The position numbers and the translations under genes are program-made. The notes under the pieces were generated by a model. That model saw nothing but the letters and a program-made list of their open reading frames with translations, searched no databases and was not told the origin of the DNA. A DNA stretch of 64,000 nucleotides from Pollenia angustigena (Eukaryota > Arthropoda > Insecta > Diptera > Polleniidae), in assembly GCA_930367215.1 (NCBI GenBank), contig OV884056.1, forward strand, positions 91,275,285-91,339,284. The letters are read 5' to 3'. Within the stretch, counting starts at the first letter, position 1. The number at the start of each line of letters is the position of its first letter. Positions 51,401-58,008 of this stretch are shown here, piece by piece.

Positions 51401-54400
51401 CATGAGCATACCACTTTAATTTTTTGTGCAAATGTGCTATTTTTCTTAAAATTTATTCTGGCAATACAAAAAACTTCTGGCAGCATTGTAGAAAATCTGC
51501 ATTTGTTTATAATTAATGTATAAACAAGCAAATTAAAATAAATTTTTCCTTTTTGAATTATTTAAATTTAATTCTTTAATTCTTTTATATTAAAACCCAC
51601 GAAAATGTTCAATTTATAATTTTCCTTACTTAGAGGCCACACGATCAAGTTTTGCCTTTCAATTTGCAATACACTCTCACTTTTTACTAAAGCCACGGTC
51701 ACACTTGTCAAATATTTGACGAAAAAACGGGACCAACAAGCAAACTAAATAATCATTTCCTTTAAATCCCATATTTATTTTGATTATAACACCACATCTT
51801 TCAAAAAACAGTTTTTTGATATGTCTAGTAGTATAATAAATTTATTTTGTGATATTAAGACCATGTTAAATCTCACCTAATATTAACAAAAGTAGGGGTT
51901 ACGCATATTTGGTCAAATATTTAATTAGTGTGACCGAAGCTTAACACACTCACACTTTTAAAATTGACCACGAGATTGCTTTCAATTTCACCTTTCCATT
52001 TGTTTAGCAATTTTAGGTTCAATTTATCAGCTGATTACAAGTTTGTCTTTATAAATTGTTTTCTTGATGGCAGCTTGAAAGTAAATTGCGTGCAGCCTAC
52101 GTCACAACTTTCAAATTATGTAAGTTTTGACAAACAGTATACGTAAAAGACTATCAAGAAAAACATGATCGTGTGACTGCAGTGTTAAAAAACAATAATA
52201 CGGCGCTTAATATGTCCAATGTCGTTGTTTACATTTGTTTGCAACTGAGCAAATACGCTCTTCTAATTCTGTTCATGTTTTTTTTTAGTGCAAACGAAGT
52301 TAAATAGAGCAAATTGCAAATACGTTCATTTTGTTGTTGTTGTGTTGTGCAAATGTGTATATTTTTGCACGCATTTGCACACTATGCACTACCCAGCGTG
52401 ATTTGCCTTAATAGTTGAATTCAAAGTTGCTCCTCTGAAAATATTACAAATGCCTGAATTATCAAATTGCTCTAGCAATTTTGGGGTCAATTCGTTGAGC
52501 GTTTCCATCCCCTAGCAATAAAGTTAAGATATGAATAGATATACCATGTATTAATATTTACTTTAGAGACCTGCATAATTCAAAATTTTCTGTTAAAATG
52601 TAATTCTCAAAAATTTCATGATTTGCTATTTCAGGTTAACTCAAACAAGGTGTTATGACATGTTATGTCAACCCAAACATACTAGCGGAGTTCAGTGTTT
52701 GGTGCAAATGCTCTTCCAAAAGAGCAAATGCAAAACACAATAGCTGTTTTGTTAAATTTAACAATTAAATGCACAGAGCTGCCGTTAAATTCCATAAAAA
52801 AGCTACGCAATTTAGCATTTTCTATTTTGCAAGACCATTTGCACCAAACACTGAACGCCGTTACTGTCTTAGCATGTATGTGGCTTAAAAGTGTGAAAAA
52901 AAAATAATTTTCCAGTATTAAGCTACGTTCACAATCAAAAAAAACAATTTCGTTTTTTCTTCTATCTTTTTTCTTCCCCAAGTATTCAAATATTTTCCTT
53001 TCATTTTTAGAACAAAAATGTAACTAGAATTTTTTTAAAAATGTAACTAAAGTTGAGTCAACTAGAACTTCAGCAACAATTTGTATGAAATTGTTTCTGA
53101 CGTTTAAAATAATTTTATTTAGTTTTGAATGAAAAGTTAAACATAATGTTGTAAAAAATAATAATAAATGCATGTTGTGGCTAAAATTTGCAAACGGTTT
53201 CTTGATGCAAAATGTGTGTAGTTACAAAAGAAATTGTTGCTCTATTATGAACACAAAGTGAAAATGTTTTTTTGATTGTGAACGCAGCTTTATAAATGTT
53301 TTTTAGAATAATTAATTATATTATGTACTAGCTGGCCCGGCAAACGTTGTTTTGCCATATAACTTATTTCTTTCAGATGGTACAGTGTCTGCATGCGAAA
53401 TTTAAAAAAAAAACCCCCCGGTTGATTAGTTCAGAAAATAATAAAAATTATAGGGTTTAGTTCTTTCCAGATGTCACAATATTTGCCCGCCAAATTTCAA
53501 GAAAATCAGTTGATTAGTTAAGAAGATATAGGGAGGGGGACCTTTTACTCCTCTTGCCCTATTGCATGCCCTTTTTTAGATGTTACAGTGTCTGCATGCC
53601 AAATTTTAAGAAAACCGGTTGATTAGTTAAGAAGATATAGCGAAGGGAGCTTTTGCCCCTCCTGCTTCACGCCCTAAATAATAAAAACTATAGGATATAG
53701 TACTTTCCAGCTGTAACACTATTTGGCTGCGAATTTTCAAGAAGATGTTGGAAGGGGGAGCTTTTACCCTTCTTGCCCTATTGCACATCCTATTCCCTAT
53801 TTCCTTTCAGATGTTACAGTGTCTTCATGCCAAATTTTAAGAAAACCCGCTCATTAGTTTAAAAGATATAGGGAGGGGGAGCTTATGCCCTATTTTGCGC
53901 CCTCTAGCAATATAAAATATGCTCTACGACCTCTTCTCATACCTAACAAAAACACATACAAAATTTCATAAAAATCAGTCAAGCCGTTTCGAAGGAGTTC
54001 AAAATGGAGGGCAATTTGTTGATATTTGTATGGGAATATATAGGAAAATCTAAATGCCATATCTCCGCAACCACTGGGCCGATTTCATGCAAACTTCACA
54101 TAAACCGTCTACAGACCATCCCCAACGTACCCCAACGTTTTTGTTGAAACCGGCCTACTCGTTTTCGCAGTTAATGGTGACATTAAAGTGTACACTTCTT
54201 TTTATATAGAAGAAGAAGATAGAAAAGGAATATTTTTTCTGAAGTTTATTTACTGAATTTCCCACAGTTTGATGACAAAATATAAAATAAAGAAAATTTG
54301 TTGACATTTAAGCAATTTTAATGCTCTAGAAGCAGATTTTCGAGCAAGTTTGTTTTAAACGTTTTTCTCCTAGTCTATGGCTACAATGCTGCCAAAGACA

Positions 54401-56379
54401 GGAACACAAAATTCCGATGGTTTTCCGAGATATAGCCGTAAGAGAAATTGTGTTCTTAGGAAAAATCAAGTTTTATCCAAAATTGTACATGAGGCCATAC
54501 AATCCGAACGGCAGCTAACAGCTCTTCTACACGATATGTATTTTGCAGTGGTTTTGTCAAATGTAAAATAAAAATGTAATTGCACATGTCTGTCAAAATT
54601 GACAAATACAAAAGGTTTATAATTTTTGCTTTCACACGTTGGTTTTTGGTTTTATCTGACATAACGTAAAAACATTTTCAATACCAAATTGTAAAGTGAT
54701 TTAAATTTCTGTTCACTTTTAATTGTATTTCAGTTAATTAAAAATTTTGTTTTTTAAATAACTTTTGTAAATAAATAGATTTGAATGCAATTTGTCCGAC
54801 ACAAACGAAAGACTTGCAAACAGCAGATGTCAGTTGGTTTGTCAGATCAAAATATAACACGCTCTACTTGAAACATTTTGCATTGTAGTTTGAACTGACA
54901 TTTATAGAAGCAAATTTTTTTTTTTTGCTTTTACACGACATGTATGCATTTTGCAGTGTAAAAAAAAATTTGACAAGTACACTGCTAAATACATGTCGTG
55001 TAAAAGTGCCTTAAACTAGCAAAACATAAATGAGGTTTGTTAGTTTTTATATGACTTCGAGAAAGAGGGAGTTTTCACTCAGTGACTTCAAAATTGTTGC
55101 ACTGTGCTATTCTCTACTGTACACAGTAGAGTTCTTTTAAATATTTTTTTTAAATAAAGCTTCAAAAGAAATTCCTTGAAAGTAATAACAATCATAATAA
55201 ATAATTTTTGTATGTGATTGGCTGTTTTACTGCATACAATGAGCCATGCAAATGATTAGAATGCACTAGTAAAAACATATGGGTAAATTCAAAGTGTTGA
55301 ACGTGACAGTCTTACGCATCAAAAATGCAATAACATTTTAAACAACAAATATTTTTACGTTCTCTTAACCCTTAAATTATAGCACTAAGAAAGCACTGTT
55401 ATCGATGCTAAAGTTTATGCAGGGCGCGATTCTAGGTCAAAGATAATGGCAAAAGAAGTAGCAGTTCGAACGTGAAAAAAATTGAAGTAGTTTTTGTGGC
55501 CATGTATAAAGAGGCGTAATTCAGCGAAACCTGGCACAATATTTAATCAAACTAACTACATTCAGAATTTTACGTAGCAATGTAACATTAAAATGTCTTT
55601 GGTTTAATTCCAAAATCTTCTGTATTTTCTTTTTTTTAAGCCAAAATCTGGGTCGATACGTGACATTTCGAACGTGAAATTTTTTCAATAATAATTTAAC
55701 TGAATAATGATTAAGACAAAATAAAAATTTACCTTTAATCCGAATAACATATTTTTCTTTGAACCCTTCCTTAGATAACAGACCATGTTAGAACATTTTT
55801 TTTTTGGATAATTTTTATTAAATATCATCTCTTTTAAGGAAGATAATATTTAAGAAAACATACAATAAAACATTCTCACAAATAAGAAATTACGTTTGCA
55901 CAATTTTACAGTCTGATTGTTCATCTAAGTGAACAAATTTATGGGTAAATTTATAAAATTAGTAAAATCTTAATATTTCTCTATAATAATATCGTAAAAT
56001 AATCAGCTTTTAATAACTTTTAAGTTTTCGGTCACGGTGGACCTTTTGACGGAACCGCCCATATGCTGCATATGTCGCATGTGTACCATTTCTATGTCCA
56101 TATGTGCATAATTACTGTTAAAACTTTGCACAGATTTAATTTTAATTTATTCGACAGTGTCTTTATACGCCGTTGTCAAACATGTATGATCGCCATTGCC
56201 TGATTTGATTGGCAATTACATGATGTGACACATGTCGTTGTGTTCTATAGTTCAACCTTTGCAGGCCTTTAATTTATGTGATAAGATTGTGACTTTGTGT
56301 ATTCAAAGTTCAATGAGTTTTTTTTTTACTTCTATTATCGATACAAACCTCATCAACAGTTAATGGCAAGGTGACTCGG
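25171..56379 (-). CDS. vib: phosphatidylinositol transfer protein, class I (vibrator orthologue), all but the first few codons
   Basis: The product is a soluble lipid-exchange protein (START-like PITP fold) that moves PI and PC between membranes; in flies vibrator is needed for neural function and cytokinesis. Exons in transcript order on the - strand are 56349-56379, 44372-44483, 44157-44308, then either 35573-35650 or 35140-35217, then 34748-34857, 34502-34681 and 25171-25309. All junctions are GT/AG and phases agree; one alternative exon is counted, giving 266 residues. Only about six starting residues (a short exon, probably ending in a split Phe codon) are missing, which matches a family length of about 272. 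Family signatures are [54 protein letters not shown] and [15 protein letters not shown]. Inositol-binding residues (T and K of YTYK, N of AWN) are conserved. Confidence 0.96.
25589..27321. mobile_element. pogo/Tc1-like non-autonomous element, host of a nested piggyBac
   Basis: Ends CAGTACTTTTCGCTTA / TAAGCGAAAAGTACTG are flanked by TA on both sides (25587-25588, 27322-27323). Near the ends the motif GGACTTTAAGCGAA and variants GGACTATAAG recur. Removing the nested piggyBac leaves about 520 bp without a transposase. Confidence 0.9.
25790..27002 (-). pseudogene. degenerate piggyBac element with transposase relic
   Basis: Termini CCTTCATAAGGTC / ACCTTATGAAGG are bounded by TTAA at 25786-25789 and 27003-27006. 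On the - strand around 26200-26340 a broken frame with stops reads [25 protein letters not shown] and CKIKIELP. This resembles the piggyBac DDE segment (DN-FTS, TLVGT-R-NK). With several stops it cannot encode a working transposase. Confidence 0.88.
27324..28088. other. non-coding stretch
   Basis: AT-rich vib intron; nothing recognised. Confidence 0.4.
28089..28140. repeat. short palindrome related to the AAGGCGAATTC MITE ends
   Basis: GTTACTACCAAGGCGAAT is mirrored by ATTCGCCATGGTAAC with about 15 bases between. It is just upstream of the hAT transposase relic. Confidence 0.55.
28234..30693 (+). pseudogene. hAT-superfamily transposase relic, split by insertions
   Basis: The N-terminal part (28234-28536) has a C-x2-C zinc-finger-like start ([11 protein letters not shown]) and [16 protein letters not shown], as in CGGBP1-related hAT proteins. 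Further fragments follow: [20 protein letters not shown] near 28650; [20 protein letters not shown] near 29670-29740; CPTRWGT near 30100; and the C-terminal dimerisation block [20 protein letters not shown] at 30541-30600. Stops, frameshifts and a foldback insertion at 28812-29537 disable it. Confidence 0.88.
28812..29537 (+). mobile_element. foldback family F, copy 2, inserted in the hAT relic
   Basis: Ends CAGTACCCATGTTCTGTAAC / GTTACAGAACATGGGCACTG bound 726 bp, with CGTCGAAAAG / CTTTTCGACG-like subterminal blocks. It interrupts the hAT transposase coding region, so it inserted later. Confidence 0.88.
30694..32540. other. non-coding vib intron stretch
   Basis: AT-rich; the - strand frame at 31680-31994 (104 codons) and the + strand frame at 32180-32419 match nothing recognised. 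No clear element edges. Confidence 0.35.
32545..33770 (+). pseudogene. non-LTR retrotransposon (LINE) relic: RT tail, RNase H and 3' region
   Basis: Near 32590-32680 frames read [16 protein letters not shown], the typical end of a LINE reverse transcriptase. These are followed by [28 protein letters not shown], the RNase H start [14 protein letters not shown] and, in another frame, [17 protein letters not shown]. There are several frame changes. The R1/LOA-like RNase H arrangement is inferred from these fragments. Confidence 0.8.
33771..34038. other. non-coding stretch
   Basis: 3' edge of the LINE relic and intron; nothing else seen. Confidence 0.35.
34039..34266. mobile_element. MITE family J, copy 2 (inverted relative to 21227)
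   Basis: The left TTAGGCCCGTTTTTACAACT mirrors the right AGTTGTGTAAACTAACTAGCC loosely. The interior is the reverse complement of copy 1. It lies about 235 bases downstream of a vib exon donor. Confidence 0.82.
34502..34681 (-). CDS. vib: vib exon (membrane-docking loop region)
   Basis: The acceptor is AATTAG and the donor GTAAGT. The exon encodes [36 protein letters not shown] and [18 protein letters not shown]. The aromatic pair in KWFGL aligns with the W203/W204 docking residues of PITP-alpha, with the second Trp replaced by Phe. Confidence 0.95.
34748..34857 (-). CDS. vib: vib exon (central)
   Basis: The acceptor is ATTTAG and the donor GTATTT. The exon encodes [30 protein letters not shown] and VDEDPT. 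It ends two bases into a lysine codon. VVHIDIA matches the AVYIDIAD strand of vertebrate PITPs. Confidence 0.94.
34858..35139. other. vib intron between exon B and the VHELPP exon
   Basis: A GA-rich run lies at 34873-34895. No coding content. Confidence 0.6.
35140..35217 (-). CDS. vib: vib alternative exon B (26 codons)
   Basis: This is a 78-nt, phase-0 exon with acceptor AACAG after a polypyrimidine (T) run and donor GTGAGT. It encodes [15 protein letters not shown] and ends GDQDN. It aligns without gaps to exon A at 13 of 26 identical residues, with mostly conservative differences elsewhere. Both exons have intact splice signals and frame. Including both would insert 26 extra residues into a beta strand, so exclusive use is inferred. 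Confidence 0.9.
35573..35650 (-). CDS. vib: vib alternative exon A (26 codons)
   Basis: This is a 78-nt, phase-0 exon with acceptor TTCTAG and donor GTAAGT. It encodes [15 protein letters not shown] and ends SGESEN, joining to VHELPPEK downstream. It corresponds to about residues 101-126 of mammalian PITP-alpha. Exon B, 355 bases downstream in transcript order, encodes the same segment; see that entry. Confidence 0.92.
35651..36089. repeat. vib intron with a repeat fragment
   Basis: About 35945-36055 shares AATCTTTATCGGCTACCA-like and TTACGCACCGGAACGA blocks with 38025-38145. It is a fragment of the same dispersed repeat. Confidence 0.5.
36090..37332. mobile_element. complete CCCACTATCGG inverted-repeat element (about 1.24 kb)
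   Basis: Ends TTAAGCTAAGATCCCACTAT / ATAGTGGGATCTTAGCTTTA. Subterminal regions repeat GCCGATA and TTGTGCAAT motifs. An inner inverted pair GATACCTTTCCATAA / TTATGGGAAGGTATC lies at about 36620 and 36990. No transposase was recognised. The window's first 128 bp carry another end of this family. Confidence 0.82.
37333..37590. other. non-coding stretch
   Basis: No gene. Confidence 0.35.
37591..38150. repeat. dispersed repeat, copy 2
   Basis: It matches 3160-3450 (TTTCCTTCCCAAAG, TATACCTTCTAGAAG, TATTTACCGCTGGGT) and its right end matches 35945-36055. A hairpin GATATCGATCGAAATT / AATTTCGATCGATATC lies at 37842-37892. Confidence 0.65.
38392..39000 (+). pseudogene. mariner-superfamily transposase relic
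   Basis: N-terminal [19 protein letters not shown] is joined abruptly to [15 protein letters not shown]. Then come MHSQRVTV, a stop, [25 protein letters not shown] and [14 protein letters not shown] with a second stop. The helix-turn-helix to first-Asp interval is deleted. It belongs to the same family as 46.7 and 58.1 kb. Confidence 0.85.
39090..39410 (+). pseudogene. second, different mariner relic (C-terminal part)
   Basis: The frame at 39102-39341 reads [34 protein letters not shown] and [14 protein letters not shown]. This is the classic mariner C-terminus with the third catalytic Asp in GFFDYF. It directly adjoins the other relic. A T run of about 33 follows at 39460-39495. Confidence 0.8.
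40210..42402 (-). pseudogene. Transib transposase (RAG1 core homologue), disrupted
   Basis: It begins [14 protein letters not shown] at 42402. The longest uninterrupted piece is 40302-41372 (356 codons). First-Asp motif KWGCDGSSG lies at about 41424-41450, second-Asp motif [11 protein letters not shown], zinc-type pair SCIICHATS, then [39 protein letters not shown] and acidic LSEEAQEKK (third catalytic Glu). Lesions: frame change at an 8-base A run (42315-42322), TAA at 41376-41378, a 165-bp tandem duplication, and a frame change at a 9-base A run (40454-40462). After the last, the true C-terminus [19 protein letters not shown] continues in another frame to a stop at 40210. Confidence 0.92.
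41515..41840. repeat. 165-bp tandem duplication inside the Transib coding region
   Basis: CGGCTGTGTGATCAAGTAGA recurs exactly 165 bases apart (41515 and 41680), followed by nearly identical sequence through ATCAATCGCACGCAATCTGA. In the transposase frame it duplicates [14 protein letters not shown] and DCWPLKDTI. Confidence 0.9.
42860..43430. repeat. tandem array, about three units of 195 bp
   Basis: TGTTAAACAGACGGGTCCAA-type blocks start at 42876, 43071 and 43267. Each is followed by CAAGAGTATATACAGGGTTA, GGTTTCACCTTCTTGGTCCC and TTTTGGGCCGCAAAAGTTCT. It lies in the 5' flank of the transposase gene, inside the Transib element. Confidence 0.92.
43777..44156. other. vib intron between the Transib insertion and exon
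   Basis: Long T runs lie at 44100-44118 and 44136-44147; no gene. Confidence 0.5.
44157..44308 (-). CDS. vib: vib exon carrying inositol headgroup contacts
   Basis: The acceptor is TTTCAG and the donor GTATGT. The exon encodes [33 protein letters not shown] and [13 protein letters not shown]. The T/K pair of YTYK and the N of AWN match inositol-binding positions of mammalian PITP-alpha, and the Cys of YPYC matches C95. It ends phase 0, which lets either following alternative exon be joined. Confidence 0.96.
44372..44483 (-). CDS. vib: vib exon (lipid-pocket N-terminal part)
   Basis: The acceptor is AACCACAG and the donor GTAAAT. The exon encodes YQVAQLYS, the PITP hallmark [24 protein letters not shown] and NHPLL. 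It ends one base into a glycine codon that is completed by the next exon. Confidence 0.95.
44484..45691. other. vib intron, non-coding
   Basis: Nothing recognised. A GC-balanced block at about 45180-45270 is unexplained. Short frames at 45279-45542 have no domain. Confidence 0.35.
45692..45964 (-). CDS. solitary Gag capsid N-lobe-like reading frame (retroelement-derived)
   Basis: This intact 90-codon frame on the - strand lies within a vib intron on the same strand. The sequence has the pattern of a Ty3/Gypsy or Arc-type Gag capsid N-lobe: [18 protein letters not shown] (strand plus first helix), a central [18 protein letters not shown] with the conserved bulky WW pair, and a closing [15 protein letters not shown] helix. 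The stop falls right after FHRNY. No C-lobe, nucleocapsid, protease or polymerase was found next to it. It is either the sole surviving piece of a retroelement or a domesticated capsid lobe; the sequence does not decide. Confidence 0.6.
   Translation of the reverse strand: MFHNPQIYTLTRLRDGEILFGGNCHEIVDRFLTSIENFREQHNITDAMALEDFKYVLYGPALEWWKRNRKSFKNWQQAINSLRREFHRNY
45965..46281. other. vib intron, non-coding
   Basis: AT-rich; no gene seen. Confidence 0.35.
46282..47199 (-). mobile_element. mariner-superfamily element, internally deleted (copy M1)
   Basis: Ends TCGGGTGATTTTTTTA / TAAAAAAATCACCCAT are next to TA dinucleotides. The transposase is on the - strand. N-terminal [16 protein letters not shown] and VKKVHRALL jump straight to [17 protein letters not shown], retaining the first catalytic Asp. 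[19 protein letters not shown] follows, then a frameshift before the QQD segment. Most of the DNA-binding region is deleted. Confidence 0.9.
47300..49140 (-). pseudogene. Jockey-type LINE relic (reverse transcriptase)
   Basis: Fragments on the - strand in order: [13 protein letters not shown] and [11 protein letters not shown] (48492-48680); [29 protein letters not shown] and [10 protein letters not shown] (48316-48516); [19 protein letters not shown] and [12 protein letters not shown] (47951-48319); then the C-terminal [12 protein letters not shown] and [10 protein letters not shown] (47393-47587). Several frame changes separate them. The domain order identifies a Jockey/X-clade reverse transcriptase. 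Confidence 0.88.
49141..49482. other. non-coding stretch
   Basis: It contains two near copies of AGAACGGCAAGAGCCAAAGT (about 49330 and 49450), a short local duplication. No gene. Confidence 0.5.
49483..50082. mobile_element. dispersed repeat family A, copy 3
   Basis: Shares TTTGTAATTCCGTGTGAAAC, ATTTAGCCATGTCCAT, TTCAGTAGGATAAGAGCTAT and the CGGCACAG...ACTTGTTTTTTATT end with 17797-18723. It is shorter and more diverged. Confidence 0.75.
50336..50984. mobile_element. dispersed repeat family B, copy 2
   Basis: Same orientation and boundaries as 14016-14640, from TATACCCTCACCACAATTG to TTTCTTACTTGTTTTT. It has one more internal GACCACGAGGGGAGATAGGG unit than copy 1. Confidence 0.8.
50985..51634. 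other. non-coding vib intron stretch
   Basis: A frame overlapping 50945-51241 has no recognisable domain and starts inside the repeat; not called. Confidence 0.35.
51635..52177. mobile_element. MITE with GGCCACACGATCAAG termini, host of a nested MITE
   Basis: The left GGCCACACGATCAAGTTT mirrors the right AACATGATCGTGTGACTG. A separate inverted-repeat element at 51690-51942 sits inside it. Confidence 0.72.
51690..51942. mobile_element. nested MITE (GGTCACACT termini)
   Basis: AAGCCACGGTCACACTTGTC mirrors TAGTGTGACCGAAGCTT, followed inward by TCAAATATTTGAC / GTCAAATATTTAA. It is nested in the element at 51635-52177. Confidence 0.82.
52178..52684. other. non-coding stretch
   Basis: Repeated TTTGCAAAT/GCAAATGTG-like words occur at 52240-52390; no gene. 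Confidence 0.35.
52685..52860. mobile_element. MITE, about 176 bp
   Basis: GTTCAGTGTTTGGTGCAAAT mirrors ATTTGCACCAAACACTGAAC. Non-coding hairpin with inner GCATTT-type arms. Confidence 0.88.
52919..53292. mobile_element. MITE, about 374 bp
   Basis: TAAGCTACGTTCACAATCAA mirrors TTGATTGTGAACGCAGCTTTA. AT-rich interior, non-coding. Confidence 0.85.
53327..54216. repeat. interspersed repeat beginning ACTAGCTGGCCCGGCAAACG
   Basis: It starts with a motif I recognise as the edge of a repeat common in insects (GCTGGCCCGGCAAACG) and ends in AGAAGAAGAAG. The interior has about three tandem units of roughly 110-130 bp with ATGTTACAGTGTCTGCATGC and GTTAAGAAGATATAGGGAGG. The class is uncertain. Confidence 0.65.
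54217..54926. other. non-coding stretch
   Basis: No gene. CTACACGATATGTATTTTGC at about 54530 resembles the hairpin arms at 54927-55008 and may be a diverged second copy. Confidence 0.4.
54927..55008. repeat. 82-bp near-palindrome
   Basis: CTTTTACACGACATGTATGC mirrors ATACATGTCGTGTAAAAG, with inner TTTTGCAGTGTA / TACACTGC arms. Small MITE-like hairpin. Confidence 0.8.
55009..56348. other. non-coding stretch next to vib exon 2
   Basis: Nothing recognised apart from a small palindrome CTCTACTGTACACAGTAGAG near 55113-55132. Confidence 0.4.
56349..56379 (-). CDS. vib: vib coding exon 2 (31 nt microexon)
   Basis: This is a 31-nt exon after acceptor TTGCAG with donor GTTTGT. It encodes [10 protein letters not shown], the first beta strand of the PITP fold, and joins in frame to YQVAQLYS in the next exon about 11.9 kb away. 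Its first base completes a codon begun on an unlocated first exon. The donor is weaker than the others, but residues and phase fit. Confidence 0.85.
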
Positions 56380-57149
56380 CTGCAATGAGAAAACAAAGAA
56401 AATTTTTAATTAGAAAACTTTTATTCAATGGAGAAAATTTACATAAAAAAAGGAAGTATTTTTAATTGTTGATTTAATTAAAAAATCTGTAAATTGGTTT
56501 TTAAATACGTGTTTAATAAAAACTATTGTAGAAAATTGTAATTAAATAAAACAAAATAAAAATTTAACACATCGTATCTGGCAAAACTTTGTTTGAAAAA
56601 ATTAAAGAAAAAAAAGTTGGTTAACAATAAGCGATGCCAATTTTACAATTTAGCATGTTTAAGCGCTTAATAAATAAGACACGAAATTGGCGCTTTTTTT
56701 AGTAAAGCCAATAAACCCGCCTTAATTCAGCAATTTCTTAGTCATCGTCCAGAATTGCACGTTTTGTTGTTGCAGTTTTTAAAAATTCTGCTTTGAAATT
56801 GCATTAGTGTCCAGATTATGAAATCATAGTTTTGCAACTTTTGTATTTTTATCTGGCTTTCATCTTCTTCTTTTTATATTTTATAAATATAAATGCAAAT
56901 ACACCTACAGCCAGCTTCAAGTTAAAAAGTGTAAGAAAAACAAAACAGAATTGCAGAGTACATGAAACTGAGCACCCCTCCCCAATCTTCTCACCCGTCT
57001 AACCGATAAACTTAAGAATTGCTGCAACAAAAATCGCAAGTCTAGACGACTACTTACTTATTTTGCCTAATGAAATGGTCCTAAAACTTTAAAAGCTTGT
57101 GAATGAAATTGAAGGAAATTACTCTATTGTGAATAGAAAAATAGCAAAA
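56380..57149. other. vib 5' intron, non-coding
   Basis: The first coding exon of vib, expected to hold about six codons ending in a GT-flanked Phe codon, was searched for here and not found. Confidence 0.4.
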
Positions 57150-57960
57150 ATCTATTGTGAACGGCTTCATATATGAAATTCTGTTTAAGCAACACTTCGT
57201 CAAGTTTACGGTGCCTACAATTGTCCATCTGAGCAGCAAATACCCGATACTATAGATCGATTCATGACCACATTTCTCTTTTGAAAATATTTATCCAAAT
57301 CAAGCCCGTTCCGTGCGTTGAGAAGAAGTCATCGTCGCTGTAGACGTGCGTTGAGGCTCATTTCTGGCTTATCGAGTACGTAAACAAGCAGAATTGTAAT
57401 TTTGGGAGAGAGCACAATTCTCATAAGACCACATTACACCCCCGAAACATTCACTGTTTGGTTCAGTTTACATGCCGAATGTTTCATTGGCCCATTTGCC
57501 TTTAAATCCGAAACCGATGCCAAAATTACCCTGAATGGCGAACGCTACAGGCAAATGTTTCGTGATTTTGTATTATTTTATTGATTTTTAGGAGAAATGG
57601 TTTTAAAAAAGACTGTGCAATAAGCTATACCGCGCATTAAATCATCAATTTGTTGAGCCAAACGTTTGATGGTGGAATTATCTCAAGAAATCGACCTGTG
57701 AATTGGCCACCTCGTTAGTATGATTTGACACATTTGGATTACTTTTTTGGGGGTACGTCCAATTTCAGCTCTATGCTGATAAACGAGCAACGATTGATCA
57801 TTTAGAAGCAAATAATTAATACACTATTTTCGAAATAAGACCGGATATGCTCGAAAAAGTGGTGAAAAATTTGTCTGGCAGGATGGCGTTCATAGGGCGC
57901 AGTCCCGGACGCTATACGCCAGATATTATTTTTAAACATTAAATGTCATGAAATTTATAA
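57150..57960 (+). pseudogene. mariner-superfamily transposase relic (old copy)
   Basis: Fragments on the + strand: RQVYGAYNCPSEQQI near 57200, FLAYRVRKQAEL near 57360, FTVWFSLHAECFIGPF and KITLNGERYRQMFRDF (57402-57584), then RPVNWPPR, stop, YDLTHLDYFF near 57690-57760. Many stops and frame changes. It is head to head with the younger copy that begins 58009. Confidence 0.82.
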
Positions 57961-58008
57961 GCTAAAAAGCCGAAATTTTGGTCATTCCATTGCATTTGTT
58001 GTGTTCTA

